A DNA stretch of 64,000 bases, from the NCBI RefSeq assembly GCF_023217965.1, contig NZ_JALPSC010000001.1, positions 1,054,001 to 1,118,000 of the forward strand, read 5' to 3'. A model generated the notes under the pieces. That model was not told the origin of the DNA and searched no databases. It saw only the letters and a list, made by a program, of their open reading frames with translations. Both the position numbers and the translations under genes were made by a program. Numbering within the stretch: the first letter of the stretch is position 1; each line of letters opens with the position of its first letter. Below are positions 1 through 8,414 of the stretch, piece after piece. This DNA comes from Prevotella sp. E13-27 (lineage in GTDB: Bacteria; Bacteroidota; Bacteroidia; Bacteroidales; Bacteroidaceae).

Positions 1-1
1 T

Positions 2-1297
2 GCCAAATATTGGAACGACAGATACGAGGAGGAGAGTATCATATTCCCTGAATACCGTCAGGTATATCTGTTCCTCGACTGTATGATAATGTTTGCCCTC
101 AACGATGAGTTCCACTTCAGGAAGAGCTATGCTGAATACATGAAGTATCACAGCGATAACCAGGAGCGTCTGGATAATTATGGTATGGAGACTCTGCGAC
201 TGGCTAACATGGCTATGGACAAGAATTATGACGAGGCTCTTACACAGCTGCGCCATTCGCGCACAGGCGACCTGAACCTGATTACCACCTACGACATGCG
301 CATCACCATACTGAAGATGAAGGAAGACTTCAAGGAGGCGCTAAGAGTGACAGAGCAGCGTGCTGTGACTGTTGACTCACTAAACTCTGACATGCTCTTC
401 GCCAATCTTAACGAGATGAGTGCCCAGGTAGGTGTGTCGCGCACGGAGTCAAAGGCTGCCCATGACCGTCTGGTGATGCTTATCATAGTTATAGTGCTGG
501 CAGCAGCAGTCATTGGTATTCTCTTCTACTTTGTAATGTATAACCGAAAGGTAACTACTGAACTGAAAGAAAAGAATAAACAGCTGGCATCGACGCTCGC
601 CATGGCCGAGGAGAGCCAGAAGATGAAACTTGAGTTTGTGCGCTCGGTGAGTCATGAGATACGTACGCCTCTTAATGCCATCAACGGCTTCAATGACATT
701 CTGAATACTCCTGGACTGGACCTGCCTGAAGAAGAGCGTAAGGACCTTCTTGAGCGTATCAAGGAGAACGTGGAAGCCATTACAAAGATTGTTGATGAGA
801 TGTTGCGTGTGGCCGACAAGGAGTCTAACGAGTATGCCGACCAGAGTGAGCAGTTCTACTGCAACCAGTTCTTCTCGTCGCTGCTCTATGCTTATCGCAA
901 TCAGGTGAGTGGTGCCGTTGAGCTGAAATACACCACGAAGGTAATAAACCGCGTGCAGTTCAAGTCCAACGAGGAAGGTCTGCGCAAGATTATGGATAAC
1001 CTCATACAGAATGCCATTAAGTTCACAAAGGAAGGGTTTATTCGCGTACATTGCGAACAGTCAACTGATGGTAAGCTACTGATAGTCAGCGTGGCAGACT
1101 CAGGAAAGGGTATCAGCAAGGATATGCAGGACAAGATTTTTGAAGGCTTCGTCAAGGAAGACTCCTTCCAACAGGGCATTGGTCTTGGTCTAACCCTTAG
1201 CAAGCAGATAGCAAAGAAGCTCGGTGGCGACCTTACCATCGATAAAGAATACATCGGTGGCGCACGATTCGTGCTCACCTTGCCGATGGTAGATTAA
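2..1297 (+). CDS. Membrane sensor histidine kinase, 5' end outside window
   Basis: The reading frame is open to the left edge, so the N-terminus is missing; 431 residues are visible. The first ~155 visible residues are helical and TPR-like, a common periplasmic sensor module in Bacteroidetes kinases. One transmembrane helix follows (rich in I/V/L/A, about visible residues 158-179), then a short coiled linker and a HisKA domain with the phospho-acceptor His in SHEIRTPLN (codon at 653-655). The HATPase domain shows the N box ([13 protein letters not shown]), G1 box (DSGKGIS) and G2 box (GIGLGL). It should autophosphorylate and pass the phosphate to a response regulator that is not encoded in this window. 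No receiver or HTH domain is fused, so it is not a hybrid one-component system. It converges with mutS and the two stops overlap by 4 bp. The signal sensed cannot be inferred. Confidence 0.9.
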   Translation, partial: AKYWNDRYEEESIIFPEYRQVYLFLDCMIMFALNDEFHFRKSYAEYMKYHSDNQERLDNYGMETLRLANMAMDKNYDEALTQLRHSRTGDLNLITTYDMRITILKMKEDFKEALRVTEQRAVTVDSLNSDMLFANLNEMSAQVGVSRTESKAAHDRLVMLIIVIVLAAAVIGILFYFVMYNRKVTTELKEKNKQLASTLAMAEESQKMKLEFVRSVSHEIRTPLNAINGFNDILNTPGLDLPEEERKDLLERIKENVEAITKIVDEMLRVADKESNEYADQSEQFYCNQFFSSLLYAYRNQVSGAVELKYTTKVINRVQFKSNEEGLRKIMDNLIQNAIKFTKEGFIRVHCEQSTDGKLLIVSVADSGKGISKDMQDKIFEGFVKEDSFQQGIGLGLTLSKQIAKKLGGDLTIDKEYIGGARFVLTLPMVD

Positions 1298-4014
1298 CTT
1301 TTTACAATTTTCTTAATTTCGTTGAGCTTGTTAAGAGCTTCCACGGGTGTGAGGTTATTGATGTCGAGCCCTAGAATCTCGTCGCGAACCTGACAGAGCA
1401 CAGGATCGTCAAGTTGGAAGAAAGAAAGCTGCATGCCCTCGCGAGAGTTAGCAATCTCCTTAGTAGGTTTGGAAACACGACCCTCCCCTCCTTCGGAGGG
1501 GCCGTGGGAGGCTTCCAGCTGTTTCAGTACCACACCTGCCCTCTTCACTATGCTACGTGGCATTCCAGCAATGTCGGCCACATGGATACCAAACGAGTGT
1601 TCTGATCCGCCACGCTCCAGTCGGCGCAGGAAGATCACCTTGCCATCAACCTCTTTAACCGATACATTATAGTTCTTTATTCGCGCAAACGACTTCTCCA
1701 TCTCGTTAAGTTCATGATAGTGGGTGGCGAAGAGGGTGCGCGCACGTGCCTTAGGCTGTTCATGCAGATACTCCACTATGGCCCAGGCGATGGAGATGCC
1801 GTCATAGGTAGATGTGCCACGGCCCAGCTCGTCGAAGAGTACCAGCGAGCGTGGCGACACATTATTAAGTATGCTTGCCGCCTCGGTCATCTCTACCATG
1901 AATGTTGACTCACCAAGAGAAATGTTGTCAGAAGCTCCCACACGAGTGAAAATCTTATCCACCAGACCTATTCTCGCGCTCTCTGCGGGCACATAGCAGC
2001 CCACTTGGGCAAGTAGCACGATGAGGGCCGTCTGACGCAGCAGAGCGGATTTACCGGCCATATTCGGACCAGTGATAATCATTATCTGCTGGTGTTCGTT
2101 GTCGAGGTGTATGTCATTAGGCACATAGCTCTCGCCAAGTGGCAGCTGTGTCTCGATGACAGGATGGCGTCCCTGACGGATGTCTATCACCTCGCTCTCG
2201 TCTATGACAGGACGCACGTAGCGATGCTCCTCTGCCGTCTTAGCGAAGCCCAGAAGCACGTCGAGACGCGCCAGAAGAATGGCGTCGGACTGTATCTGAC
2301 TGATATATTTCTGAATGTCGATGACGAGCTGGTTGAAGAGCTGCTGCTCAAGTGAGATGATGCGGTCTTCGGCACCGAGAATCTTCTCTTCATATTCCTT
2401 CAGCTCCTGGGTGATATAACGCTCGGCATTGGCAAGTGTCTGTTTGCGCACCCACTCCTGTGGCACTTTATCCTTATAGGTGTTACGCACCTCGAGATAG
2501 TAGCCGAAGACATTGTTATAGCCTATCTTCAAAGACTGTATGCCTGTTAGTTGTGCCTCGCGCTCCTGAATCTGCAGCAGGTAGTCCTTGCCGCTATAGG
2601 CGATGTGGCGCAGTTCATCGAGCTCAGCGTTGACACCGTCGGCGATCACCCCACCCTTCTGCATGAGCTGTGGCGGGTCGTTCTTTATCTCGCGGCGTAT
2701 GCGCTCGCGAAGCTCAGAGCAGGGGTCGAGACGCGAGAGAAGCTGAGAGAGAGGGCTTTCTTTTTGATGGGCGATTTCTTTTTGATGGGCGATATGGGCA
2801 ATTTGGGCGTTTTGGGTCCCATCCGGCCCATTAAGCCCATTAGACCCATTAACCCCATTAGACCCATTAACCCCATTAAGCACCCCCACTGCCTCGAGCG
2901 CTACCCTCAGCTGCACCACCTCGCGTGGTGATACGCGTCCTGTGGCCACCTTAGAGATGATGCGCTCTAGGTCGCCTACGCGCTTCAACTGCTCGTCGAT
3001 GCTTTGGCGCAGGGCCGGCTCACGGAAGAACTCGTCAACCATATCGAGACGCTCTTCTATAGGTGCCTTGTCCTTCAGCGGGAACACCAGCCAGCGACGC
3101 AGCAGGCGCGAGCCCATGGGCGAGACAGTGTTATCTATCACATCGAGAAGCGAACGGCCGTCCTCCTGCATGGGTTGCAGAATCTCAAGCGAGCGCAGCG
3201 TGAACTTGTCAAGACGCACATATTTGTCTTCCTCTATGCGCGACAGGTTTGTGATATGTCCTATCTGCGTGTGCTGGGTCATCTCTAAGTAATGGAGAAT
3301 GGCACCTGCAGCAACGATGCCGCTGTGCATGTGGGCCACTCCGAAGCCTTTCAGTGACTTAACACCGAAATGGCGTAACAGCTTCTGTTGGGCTGTCTCC
3401 TCGGAATAAACCCAGTCGTCGAGCTGGAAGGTACAGAAACGGTTGCCGAACAAGCGCTCAAAGTCCTGATGGCGGGAGCGTTCGAACAGCACCTCCTTCG
3501 GCTGGAAATTGCCAAGCAGCTTCTCTACATAGTCGGGTGTCCCCTCCCCTACCAGGAACTCACCGGTAGAGATGTCAAGGAAGCTAACACCATAGACGGC
3601 ACGGCCGAAGTTGACCGAAGCAAGGAAGTTATTCTCTTTATAGGAAAGGACATTGTCGCTCATAGCAACACCTGGCGTCACCAGTTCGGTGATGCCTCGT
3701 TTCACGAGCTTCTTCGTCAGTTTGGGGTCTTCCAGCTGGTCGCAGATGGCGACACGCTTGCCGGCACGTATGAGTTTGGGAAGATAGGTGTCGAGAGCAT
3801 GATGGGGGAAACCCGCCATCTCGTCACCTTTATTATAACCGTTGTTACGCTTGGTGAGTGTGATACCTAAGATGCGCGACGCAATGACTGCATCGTCGCA
3901 ATAGGTCTCATAGAAGTCACCACAACGGAACAGCAATATTGCATCGGGATGTTTCTTCTTCAGGTCAAAAAACTGCTGCATCATGGGCGTCAGTTGCCCT
4001 TCTTTTTTTGCCAT
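1294..4014 (-). CDS. mutS: DNA mismatch repair ATPase MutS
   Basis: MutS binds base mismatches and small loops and recruits MutL. The start was set at [16 protein letters not shown] (906 aa); the upstream open frame is AT-rich, non-conserved and contains the promoter. Mismatch-binding domain I is at the N-terminus, Walker A GPNMAGKS near residue 650, and Walker B plus signature ([12 protein letters not shown]) near 725. Two oddities mark this copy. A low-complexity NG-rich insertion of about 40 residues (around 375-420, core domain III) is encoded by a 9-bp tandem repeat. A GPSEGGEG segment near residue 835, between the ATPase and the C-terminal helix-turn-helix, is encoded by a GC-rich palindrome found elsewhere in the window. 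Both keep the frame, and the catalytic motifs are intact, so the protein is probably functional. Confidence 0.97.
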   Translation of the reverse strand: MAKKEGQLTPMMQQFFDLKKKHPDAILLFRCGDFYETYCDDAVIASRILGITLTKRNNGYNKGDEMAGFPHHALDTYLPKLIRAGKRVAICDQLEDPKLTKKLVKRGITELVTPGVAMSDNVLSYKENNFLASVNFGRAVYGVSFLDISTGEFLVGEGTPDYVEKLLGNFQPKEVLFERSRHQDFERLFGNRFCTFQLDDWVYSEETAQQKLLRHFGVKSLKGFGVAHMHSGIVAAGAILHYLEMTQHTQIGHITNLSRIEEDKYVRLDKFTLRSLEILQPMQEDGRSLLDVIDNTVSPMGSRLLRRWLVFPLKDKAPIEERLDMVDEFFREPALRQSIDEQLKRVGDLERIISKVATGRVSPREVVQLRVALEAVGVLNGVNGSNGVNGSNGLNGPDGTQNAQIAHIAHQKEIAHQKESPLSQLLSRLDPCSELRERIRREIKNDPPQLMQKGGVIADGVNAELDELRHIAYSGKDYLLQIQEREAQLTGIQSLKIGYNNVFGYYLEVRNTYKDKVPQEWVRKQTLANAERYITQELKEYEEKILGAEDRIISLEQQLFNQLVIDIQKYISQIQSDAILLARLDVLLGFAKTAEEHRYVRPVIDESEVIDIRQGRHPVIETQLPLGESYVPNDIHLDNEHQQIMIITGPNMAGKSALLRQTALIVLLAQVGCYVPAESARIGLVDKIFTRVGASDNISLGESTFMVEMTEAASILNNVSPRSLVLFDELGRGTSTYDGISIAWAIVEYLHEQPKARARTLFATHYHELNEMEKSFARIKNYNVSVKEVDGKVIFLRRLERGGSEHSFGIHVADIAGMPRSIVKRAGVVLKQLEASHGPSEGGEGRVSKPTKEIANSREGMQLSFFQLDDPVLCQVRDEILGLDINNLTPVEALNKLNEIKKIVKS
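1481..1511 (-). repeat. GC-rich palindromic repeat inside mutS
   Basis: An inverted repeat (CCCTCCCC... GGAGGGG) related to the dispersed palindrome seen in leuS and between genes. It is read in frame as GPSEGGEG in the linker between the MutS ATPase and C-terminal domains, where length variation is probably tolerated. Confidence 0.7.
2818..2880. repeat. 9-bp tandem repeat array inside mutS
   Basis: Seven consecutive 9-bp units of the form CCCATTAnn (last two bases alternating AG/GA/AC/GA/AC/AG, the first unit degenerate). The array encodes Asn-Gly-x triplets. Just beside it, at 2760-2790, a 16-bp word (CTTTTTGATGGGCGAT) is directly duplicated. Because the unit is three codons, copy-number change would not shift the frame. 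Confidence 0.9.
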
Positions 4015-4031
4015 CTTTTTAGTATTTTGTC

Positions 4032-4041
4032 TGCAAAGATA
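4032..4041 (-). promoter_or_regulatory. mutS promoter -7 element
   Basis: On the minus strand this reads TATCTTTGCA, matching the Bacteroidetes TAnnTTTG box, 18 bp before the chosen mutS start. No clear TTG was found at -33. Confidence 0.55.
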
Positions 4042-4083
4042 CAAACTTTTTAAGTAATAATGCTTAAATAATAGGACGTTTTG

Positions 4084-4115
4084 TTGCAGAATTAAAAAAG
4101 TTTGATTAGTTTTGC
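4084..4115 (+). promoter_or_regulatory. Promoter of the DUF4254/GT9 pair
   Basis: TTG at 4084-4086, a 20-bp spacer, then TAGTTTTGC at 4107-4115: a good match to the Bacteroidetes primary-sigma promoter, about 35 bp upstream of the DUF4254 start. Confidence 0.6.
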
Positions 4116-4149
4116 ATACTAATTTGCTTACATGTAACAAAAAATATAT

Positions 4150-4755
4150 ATGACTTTTACAGAACATGCCAACAAAATCTTCCAACAAGTGATTGCTGAT
4201 TACCACTTGACGGACAATGTGGACACACCAATACGTAACCCTTATGAGCGCGAGTCGATAGACCACAGCCTCTATCTGAAATGCTGGATAGACACCGTGC
4301 AGTGGCACTATGAGGACATCATCCGTGATCCGCACATCGACCCGACGGAAGCTCTCGCTCTGAAGCGCCGCATTGACCGTTCAAACCAGGACCGCACAGA
4401 TCTCGTGGAAGAGATTGACACGTATTTCCGTACCGTTTATAGCGACGTTACTCCCCTACCCGACGCACGTCTGAACACAGAGAGTCCGGCGTGGGCTGTG
4501 GACCGTCTGTCAATACTTGCACTGAAGATCTATCACATGCAGGAGCAGGTGGACCGTAAGGATGCCGACGAGGAGCACCGTCAGCGCTGTGCTGCGAAGC
4601 TCGATGTGCTGCTGGAACAGCAGAAAGACCTGTCGCTCGCCATTGACCAGCTTCTCGACGACTATAAGGCCGGCCGCAAGGTGATGAAGGTATATCGTCA
4701 AATGAAGATGTATAACGACCCAAGCACAAACCCGATACTCTACAAGAAAAACTAG
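4150..4755 (+). CDS. DUF4254 family protein
   Basis: A 201-residue soluble, charged, largely helical protein with the DUF4254 N-terminal features ([13 protein letters not shown], then [14 protein letters not shown]). The family is confined mainly to Bacteroidetes and is typically encoded next to a GT9 (heptosyltransferase-like) glycosyltransferase, exactly as here, so a role in LPS or surface-glycan assembly is inferred from context only; no catalytic residues are known to me. No signal peptide or membrane segment, so it is cytoplasmic. The stop codon TAG is the first CTAG of the repeat array that fills the gap to the next gene. Confidence 0.85.
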   Translation: MTFTEHANKIFQQVIADYHLTDNVDTPIRNPYERESIDHSLYLKCWIDTVQWHYEDIIRDPHIDPTEALALKRRIDRSNQDRTDLVEEIDTYFRTVYSDVTPLPDARLNTESPAWAVDRLSILALKIYHMQEQVDRKDADEEHRQRCAAKLDVLLEQQKDLSLAIDQLLDDYKAGRKVMKVYRQMKMYNDPSTNPILYKKN

Positions 4756-4840
4756 GAAAAGCTAGGAAAAACTAGTTTGAACTAGTTAAACTAGTGGAAC
4801 TAGTTAAACTAGTGGAACTAGTCAGACTAGCTAAAACTAG
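4752..4840. repeat. CTAG array with 9-10 bp spacing
   Basis: Ten CTAG tetranucleotides begin at 4752, 4762, 4772, 4782, 4791, 4800, 4809, 4818, 4827 and 4837. The core is a 9-bp unit ACTAGTnnn with TAA and GGA alternating in the last three bases. It fills the space between the DUF4254 and GT9 genes and supplies the stop codon of the former. Confidence 0.95.
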
Positions 4841-4857
4841 AAAAACCAAAAACACCC

Positions 4858-5973
4858 GTGAAACACGAGCACATACTCATAATACGTTTTTCGGCTCTTG
4901 GCGATGTGGCCATGACGGTGCCTGTAGTGTGGGCACTGGCACGGCAGTATCCTGAGTTGCGCATAACAGTGCTAAGCCGTCCTATCTCGCGTACGTTCTT
5001 TGAGGACCTGGCACCAAACGTTAACTTCATGGCTGCCGACCTGAAGAACGAGTACCATGGACTGAAAGGACTTAACGCGCTGTTCCGCAGACTGGTAGCG
5101 AAACAGTTCACTGCCATTGCCGACCTGCATAGTGTGCTTAGGAGTGAGTATCTGCGTTTCAGGTTCAAGCTCGGCAACTACAAAGTGGCTCATCTGAACA
5201 AGCACCGTAACATGAGGCGGAATCTGGTGGCTAAACAGCCTAAAAAGGTGATGAGACCACTGCCAACACCCTTCCAGAACTATCTCGATGTGTTCGCAAA
5301 GCTGGGCTATCCCATAGATCCGAAATACCTTAATTTCCGTTCTATCTTTGACGTTATGCCAGCCCCTGCCGACGGCGATAATGCTGCCGAGTTGGTGAGA
5401 GGCACAGGTAATCTTAATATGCTGCCGAAGAGCATTGGTCAGAAGCGCTCATGGGAGCAGTGGATAGGCATAGCTCCTTTCGCCACATACGAGGGAAAGA
5501 TATATCCTCTGAAGAAGATGGAGGAGGTCATAGAGAAGCTCATTGAGCGCTATCCGAAGGCTCGCATATTCTTCTTCGGAAGAGGCGAGAAGGAGGAGGC
5601 TGCATTCTCTGAGTGGACAAAGCGCTGGAAGCAGAGCCTATATGTTGGTGAAAACACAGAAAACCTCTATCAGGAGCTTATACTGATGAGCCATCTGGAC
5701 GTCATGGTGTCTATGGACTCATCAAACATGCACATGGCATCGCTGACGGGCACGCCTGTAGTAAGCATCTGGGGCGCAACGCATCCCTATGCCGGCTTCC
5801 TCGGCTGGAAGCAGAGTCATGACAACATTGTGCAGTGTGCCGACCTCGACTGCCGTCCGTGCAGCATCTACGGTAAGCAGCCATGCATGCGCGGCGACTA
5901 TGCATGCATGAACAACATCACACCTGAACAGGTGGTTGAGAAAATAGCAGGTCTTTTGCAAACTGATAAATGA
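4858..5973 (+). CDS. Glycosyltransferase family 9 (heptosyltransferase-like)
   Basis: 371 residues with the GT9 N-terminal signature (ILIIRFSALGDVAMTVP) and the C-terminal nucleotide-sugar site (SMDSSNMHMASLTGTPVVS, followed by IWGATHPYAG), as in WaaF/WaaC-type enzymes that add heptose or related sugars to the LPS core. It starts with GTG at 4858; the next ATG falls inside the conserved first strand, so GTG is the credible start. The C-terminal region has a run of cysteines (CADLDCRPCS, CMRGDYACM) often seen in Bacteroidetes members. It probably forms an operon with DUF4254. Its 3' end overlaps the convergent methyltransferase by 56 bp. Exact sugar and acceptor are not predictable. Confidence 0.9.
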   Translation: MKHEHILIIRFSALGDVAMTVPVVWALARQYPELRITVLSRPISRTFFEDLAPNVNFMAADLKNEYHGLKGLNALFRRLVAKQFTAIADLHSVLRSEYLRFRFKLGNYKVAHLNKHRNMRRNLVAKQPKKVMRPLPTPFQNYLDVFAKLGYPIDPKYLNFRSIFDVMPAPADGDNAAELVRGTGNLNMLPKSIGQKRSWEQWIGIAPFATYEGKIYPLKKMEEVIEKLIERYPKARIFFFGRGEKEEAAFSEWTKRWKQSLYVGENTENLYQELILMSHLDVMVSMDSSNMHMASLTGTPVVSIWGATHPYAGFLGWKQSHDNIVQCADLDCRPCSIYGKQPCMRGDYACMNNITPEQVVEKIAGLLQTDK

Positions 5974-6544
5974 CGATACCTGTGGTGACACTGACATTCA
6001 TTGAGTGTTTTGTGCCAAACTGAGGTATCTCAAGACAAGCATCTGAGGCGTCTATCACTTCCTGATGGACGCCTTTTACTTCGTTACCCATCACTACAGC
6101 GTATTTACAGCCTCGCTGAGCGTGGAAAGAGGGTAGGGAGGTGCTACCTTCCGCCTGTTCCACAGAAAAGACCGTGTAGCCCTCTTTATGCAGTTTTTCA
6201 ACGGCTTCAAGTGCAGTATCATAATATTCCCAGCTGACACTGTCCTCGGCACCGAGTGCTGTCTTGTGGATCTCGGCGTGGGGCGGGGTAGAGGTGATGC
6301 CGCACAGGCATATCTTCTCTAAGCGGAACGCGTCACTGGTGCGGAACACTGATCCAACGTTATACATCGACCGCACGTCATCAAGAACGATGACAAGCGG
6401 CATCTTCTCTGCCTCCTGGTATTCCTCAACCGTGAGGCGATTCATTTCTATGGTGCGTAACTTCCGAAACCCACCTCTAACCCCTCCTGAGGGGAGGGGA
6501 ATTTGGTTAGTACTTCCGTCTGTTGTTTCAAATTTATTATTCAT
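5918..6544 (-). CDS. TrmH/SpoU family RNA 2'-O-methyltransferase
   Basis: SpoU-type SAM-dependent methyltransferase that would methylate a ribose 2'-OH in tRNA or rRNA. Motif 1 (LDDVRSMYNVGSVFRTSD), motif 2 (YAVVMGNEVKGV) and motif 3 (EIPQFGTKHSMNVSV) with the trefoil-knot catalytic residues are present. The start is uncertain: from the first ATG the N-terminus reads through a GC-rich palindrome (IPLPSGGVRGG) directly into FRKLRTIEMNRLTVEEY, where relatives normally begin with MRKL. The repeat therefore seems to sit where the start codon used to be. Translation may begin at 6544, giving about 25 extra residues, or at the internal Met (6445). The specific RNA target is unknown. Confidence 0.88.
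   Translation of the reverse strand: MNNKFETTDGSTNQIPLPSGGVRGGFRKLRTIEMNRLTVEEYQEAEKMPLVIVLDDVRSMYNVGSVFRTSDAFRLEKICLCGITSTPPHAEIHKTALGAEDSVSWEYYDTALEAVEKLHKEGYTVFSVEQAEGSTSLPSFHAQRGCKYAVVMGNEVKGVHQEVIDASDACLEIPQFGTKHSMNVSVTTGIVIYQFAKDLLFSQPPVQV
6467..6504 (+). repeat. GC-rich palindromic repeat at the start of the TrmH-type gene
   Basis: Copy of the dispersed palindrome (AAACCCACCTCTAACCCC then a TCCTGAGGGGAGGGG arm), reading opposite to the gene. It abuts the codon that replaces the family's usual start Met. Confidence 0.9.
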
Positions 6545-6604
6545 ATAATTATTTAATCTATTTCAATTTCTCTCCCTTTTACGCTTGTGACGCTTGACTA
6601 ATTC

Positions 6605-6644
6605 AATCTCCCTCCCCTCGGGAGGGGTTAGGGGTGGGTTTTTA
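6605..6644 (-). repeat. GC-rich palindromic repeat after mscS-like gene
   Basis: In the direction of transcription it reads TAAAAACCCACCCC, TAACCCCTCCC, GAGGGGAGGG. The first TAA is the stop codon of the MscS-like gene. The CCCCTCCC/GGGGAGGG arms can form a hairpin in the 3' UTR. Confidence 0.9.
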
Positions 6645-8339
6645 TTGATTGACCTTTACAAAATGACTTGATGTTGGTTCGAGGTTATTCTCGCGGAACA
6701 CATCTAGGATGTTCTTGTGAAGTTCGCTATAGACCTCGAAGAGACGCTGTGACTCAGTGGTGTAGGCATTAATCTGATAGCGAGTGTAGAAGTCCTCCAG
6801 CTGAGTGACAAGCACGAAGGGTGGGGGAGTCTTCATGAGCAGCTTACAGCGAGATGCAGCCTGAAGGAGCAACGGCTCTATCTGTTCGCGGAACACCTTG
6901 TAGGTGAACGTGAAGTCGCTGTGAACGATTGTGCCGCCAGCAGCACGTACCGCCGCCGTATAGTTCACCGTGGTCTGAGAGAGTATGGAGTTGTTGGGCA
7001 CGGTGATGATGTTCTCCTTGATGTCGCGCAGACGAGTGATGAAGGCATTCTTCTCGATGACCGTTCCCTCGCGGTCGCCAATCTGCACGTAGTCGCCCAC
7101 GAGGAACGGACGCATATAGGTGATGATGATGCCCGAGATAAGGTTGCCTATAGATGCAGTGGAACCCAGTGAGAACAGGGCAGCTACGAAGATGGAGACA
7201 CCCTTGAACACACCCGAGTCAGAGCCTGGAAGCAAGGGCCAGATGACGATGAGTGTGAAGGCAATGATGAAGATGCGTATGATTTGATAGGTAGGCTGAG
7301 CCCAGTCCTGATAGAAGCTGTCTATCTTCAGTCGGCCGGAAGCTATCTCGTCGCTCATGTGTCTCACCGCACGCAGCAGCCAGCGGACGACATAGATGAT
7401 GACGATAATCTTCACCAGGTTAGGGAAGTAGTTGACAAAGGAGATGAAGATGTCGCGCAGCGGTGACCACACGTAGTTGATCATGTTCCATGTGAACTTC
7501 TCCGTCTCTGGGAAGATGCTGAACAGCACTGGCAGTGAGATGGCGAGCTGAAATACGATGAGCAATACCTGAAGGATGCGCACCGTGATGAGCAGTATGC
7601 GCTTGGCGTTGTTGACATTCAACAGCTCGTAACCCTTGATGACGACAGGCTTCATGCGACCGCGCAGACCTCCCATCACCTCGTTGCGCAGCCAGTGGAT
7701 GAAGCGTGTGGTGAGCACGAAGAGCACTATCTGGACAATGATGAGCAACAGTGCCCATGCCAGTCCGTGGAGCTTCGCCTTAAGGCCATATTCCTCCTGT
7801 AGCTGTTCTATCTTCACCTGGATGATACGGGCATGATTGGTGGCCAGGTCATGGCGTGACAGACCGTTCCAGAGACCATCGTAATCGCTGACACGTACCA
7901 GCACAATCTCACCACACATCACGTCGCTGGTAAGCTCGGAATCAAACACATGGATGCTGTCGGTGGTGGTGCGGAAACTCTTGCCTATCTGTACTATCTT
8001 ACGCTCCATGGACTCCACACGGTGAAGGGCATCTTCGCCACCCAGCTTGGCATAGACCACGAAGAGCGTGTCACCCTCTACAATAAGGGGCACGCCAGGT
8101 GTTATCTGTCGCAGTGAGTCGATGTGTTGGCGCTGGTGTTCACGGCGCATAGAGTCGTCGCGTGCCGACTGTCCGGTGGAGTCGAGCTTGTGTTTCATCA
8201 CTATCTCCTTCAGGCGCAGTTCCTGCACTTCGCGGCGCAGCGAGTCCATCATCAGCTGAACGGAGTCAACATCTTGTGCGATGCTCTTCAGTGGGAGCAA
8301 CAGCAGCAGTAGTAGAAATGTTTTCAGGCTTTGTCTCAT
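6642..8339 (-). CDS. MscS-family mechanosensitive ion channel
   Basis: 565 residues from the ATG at 8339 (an upstream TTG start would lie inside the promoter). A signal peptide with a long Leu run ends at IAQ. A periplasmic coiled-coil region follows (residues ~25-80), then several transmembrane helices from ~170 to ~360. The C-terminal MscS core has the pore-lining helix and beta domain (IGNLISGIIITYMRPFLVGD, YVQIGDREGTV, VPNNSILSQT). It would open under membrane tension to release solutes in hypo-osmotic shock. The exported N-terminal extension resembles MscK/YbdG-like large channels more than minimal MscS. Monocistronic: an upstream terminator and its own promoter flank it. Confidence 0.92.
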   Translation of the reverse strand: MRQSLKTFLLLLLLLPLKSIAQDVDSVQLMMDSLRREVQELRLKEIVMKHKLDSTGQSARDDSMRREHQRQHIDSLRQITPGVPLIVEGDTLFVVYAKLGGEDALHRVESMERKIVQIGKSFRTTTDSIHVFDSELTSDVMCGEIVLVRVSDYDGLWNGLSRHDLATNHARIIQVKIEQLQEEYGLKAKLHGLAWALLLIIVQIVLFVLTTRFIHWLRNEVMGGLRGRMKPVVIKGYELLNVNNAKRILLITVRILQVLLIVFQLAISLPVLFSIFPETEKFTWNMINYVWSPLRDIFISFVNYFPNLVKIIVIIYVVRWLLRAVRHMSDEIASGRLKIDSFYQDWAQPTYQIIRIFIIAFTLIVIWPLLPGSDSGVFKGVSIFVAALFSLGSTASIGNLISGIIITYMRPFLVGDYVQIGDREGTVIEKNAFITRLRDIKENIITVPNNSILSQTTVNYTAAVRAAGGTIVHSDFTFTYKVFREQIEPLLLQAASRCKLLMKTPPPFVLVTQLEDFYTRYQINAYTTESQRLFEVYSELHKNILDVFRENNLEPTSSHFVKVNQ

Positions 8340-8346
8340 AATCAGC

Positions 8347-8356
8347 TGCAAATATA
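8347..8356 (-). promoter_or_regulatory. -7 element of the MscS-like gene
   Basis: Minus strand reads TATATTTGCA only 7 bp upstream of the ATG, so the transcript would have almost no leader. It overlaps the end of the upstream gene's terminator. Confidence 0.5.
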
Positions 8357-8407
8357 AAAAAACACCGCAACAGAACGCGTCTGCTGCAGTGCTTTTTTTA
8401 TTTTTTT
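8355..8407 (-). terminator. Rho-independent terminator of the secreted-protein gene
   Basis: An imperfect stem (GCACTGCAGCAGA / TCTGTTGCGGTG on the minus strand) flanked by A and T tracts, directly after the stop at 8415. It separates this gene from the MscS-like gene. Confidence 0.75.
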
Positions 8408-8414
8408 AATGCTT

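Noticed and set aside
449..1051. Antisense reading frame of 200 codons opposite the histidine kinase
   Set aside because: It is the shadow of a real gene with conserved kinase motifs; it has no promoter and its protein sequence shows no domain.
4015..4335. N-terminal extension of MutS of about 107 residues
   Set aside because: The extension is hydrophobic nonsense with no family similarity, covers the promoter and overlaps the start of the divergent DUF4254 gene.
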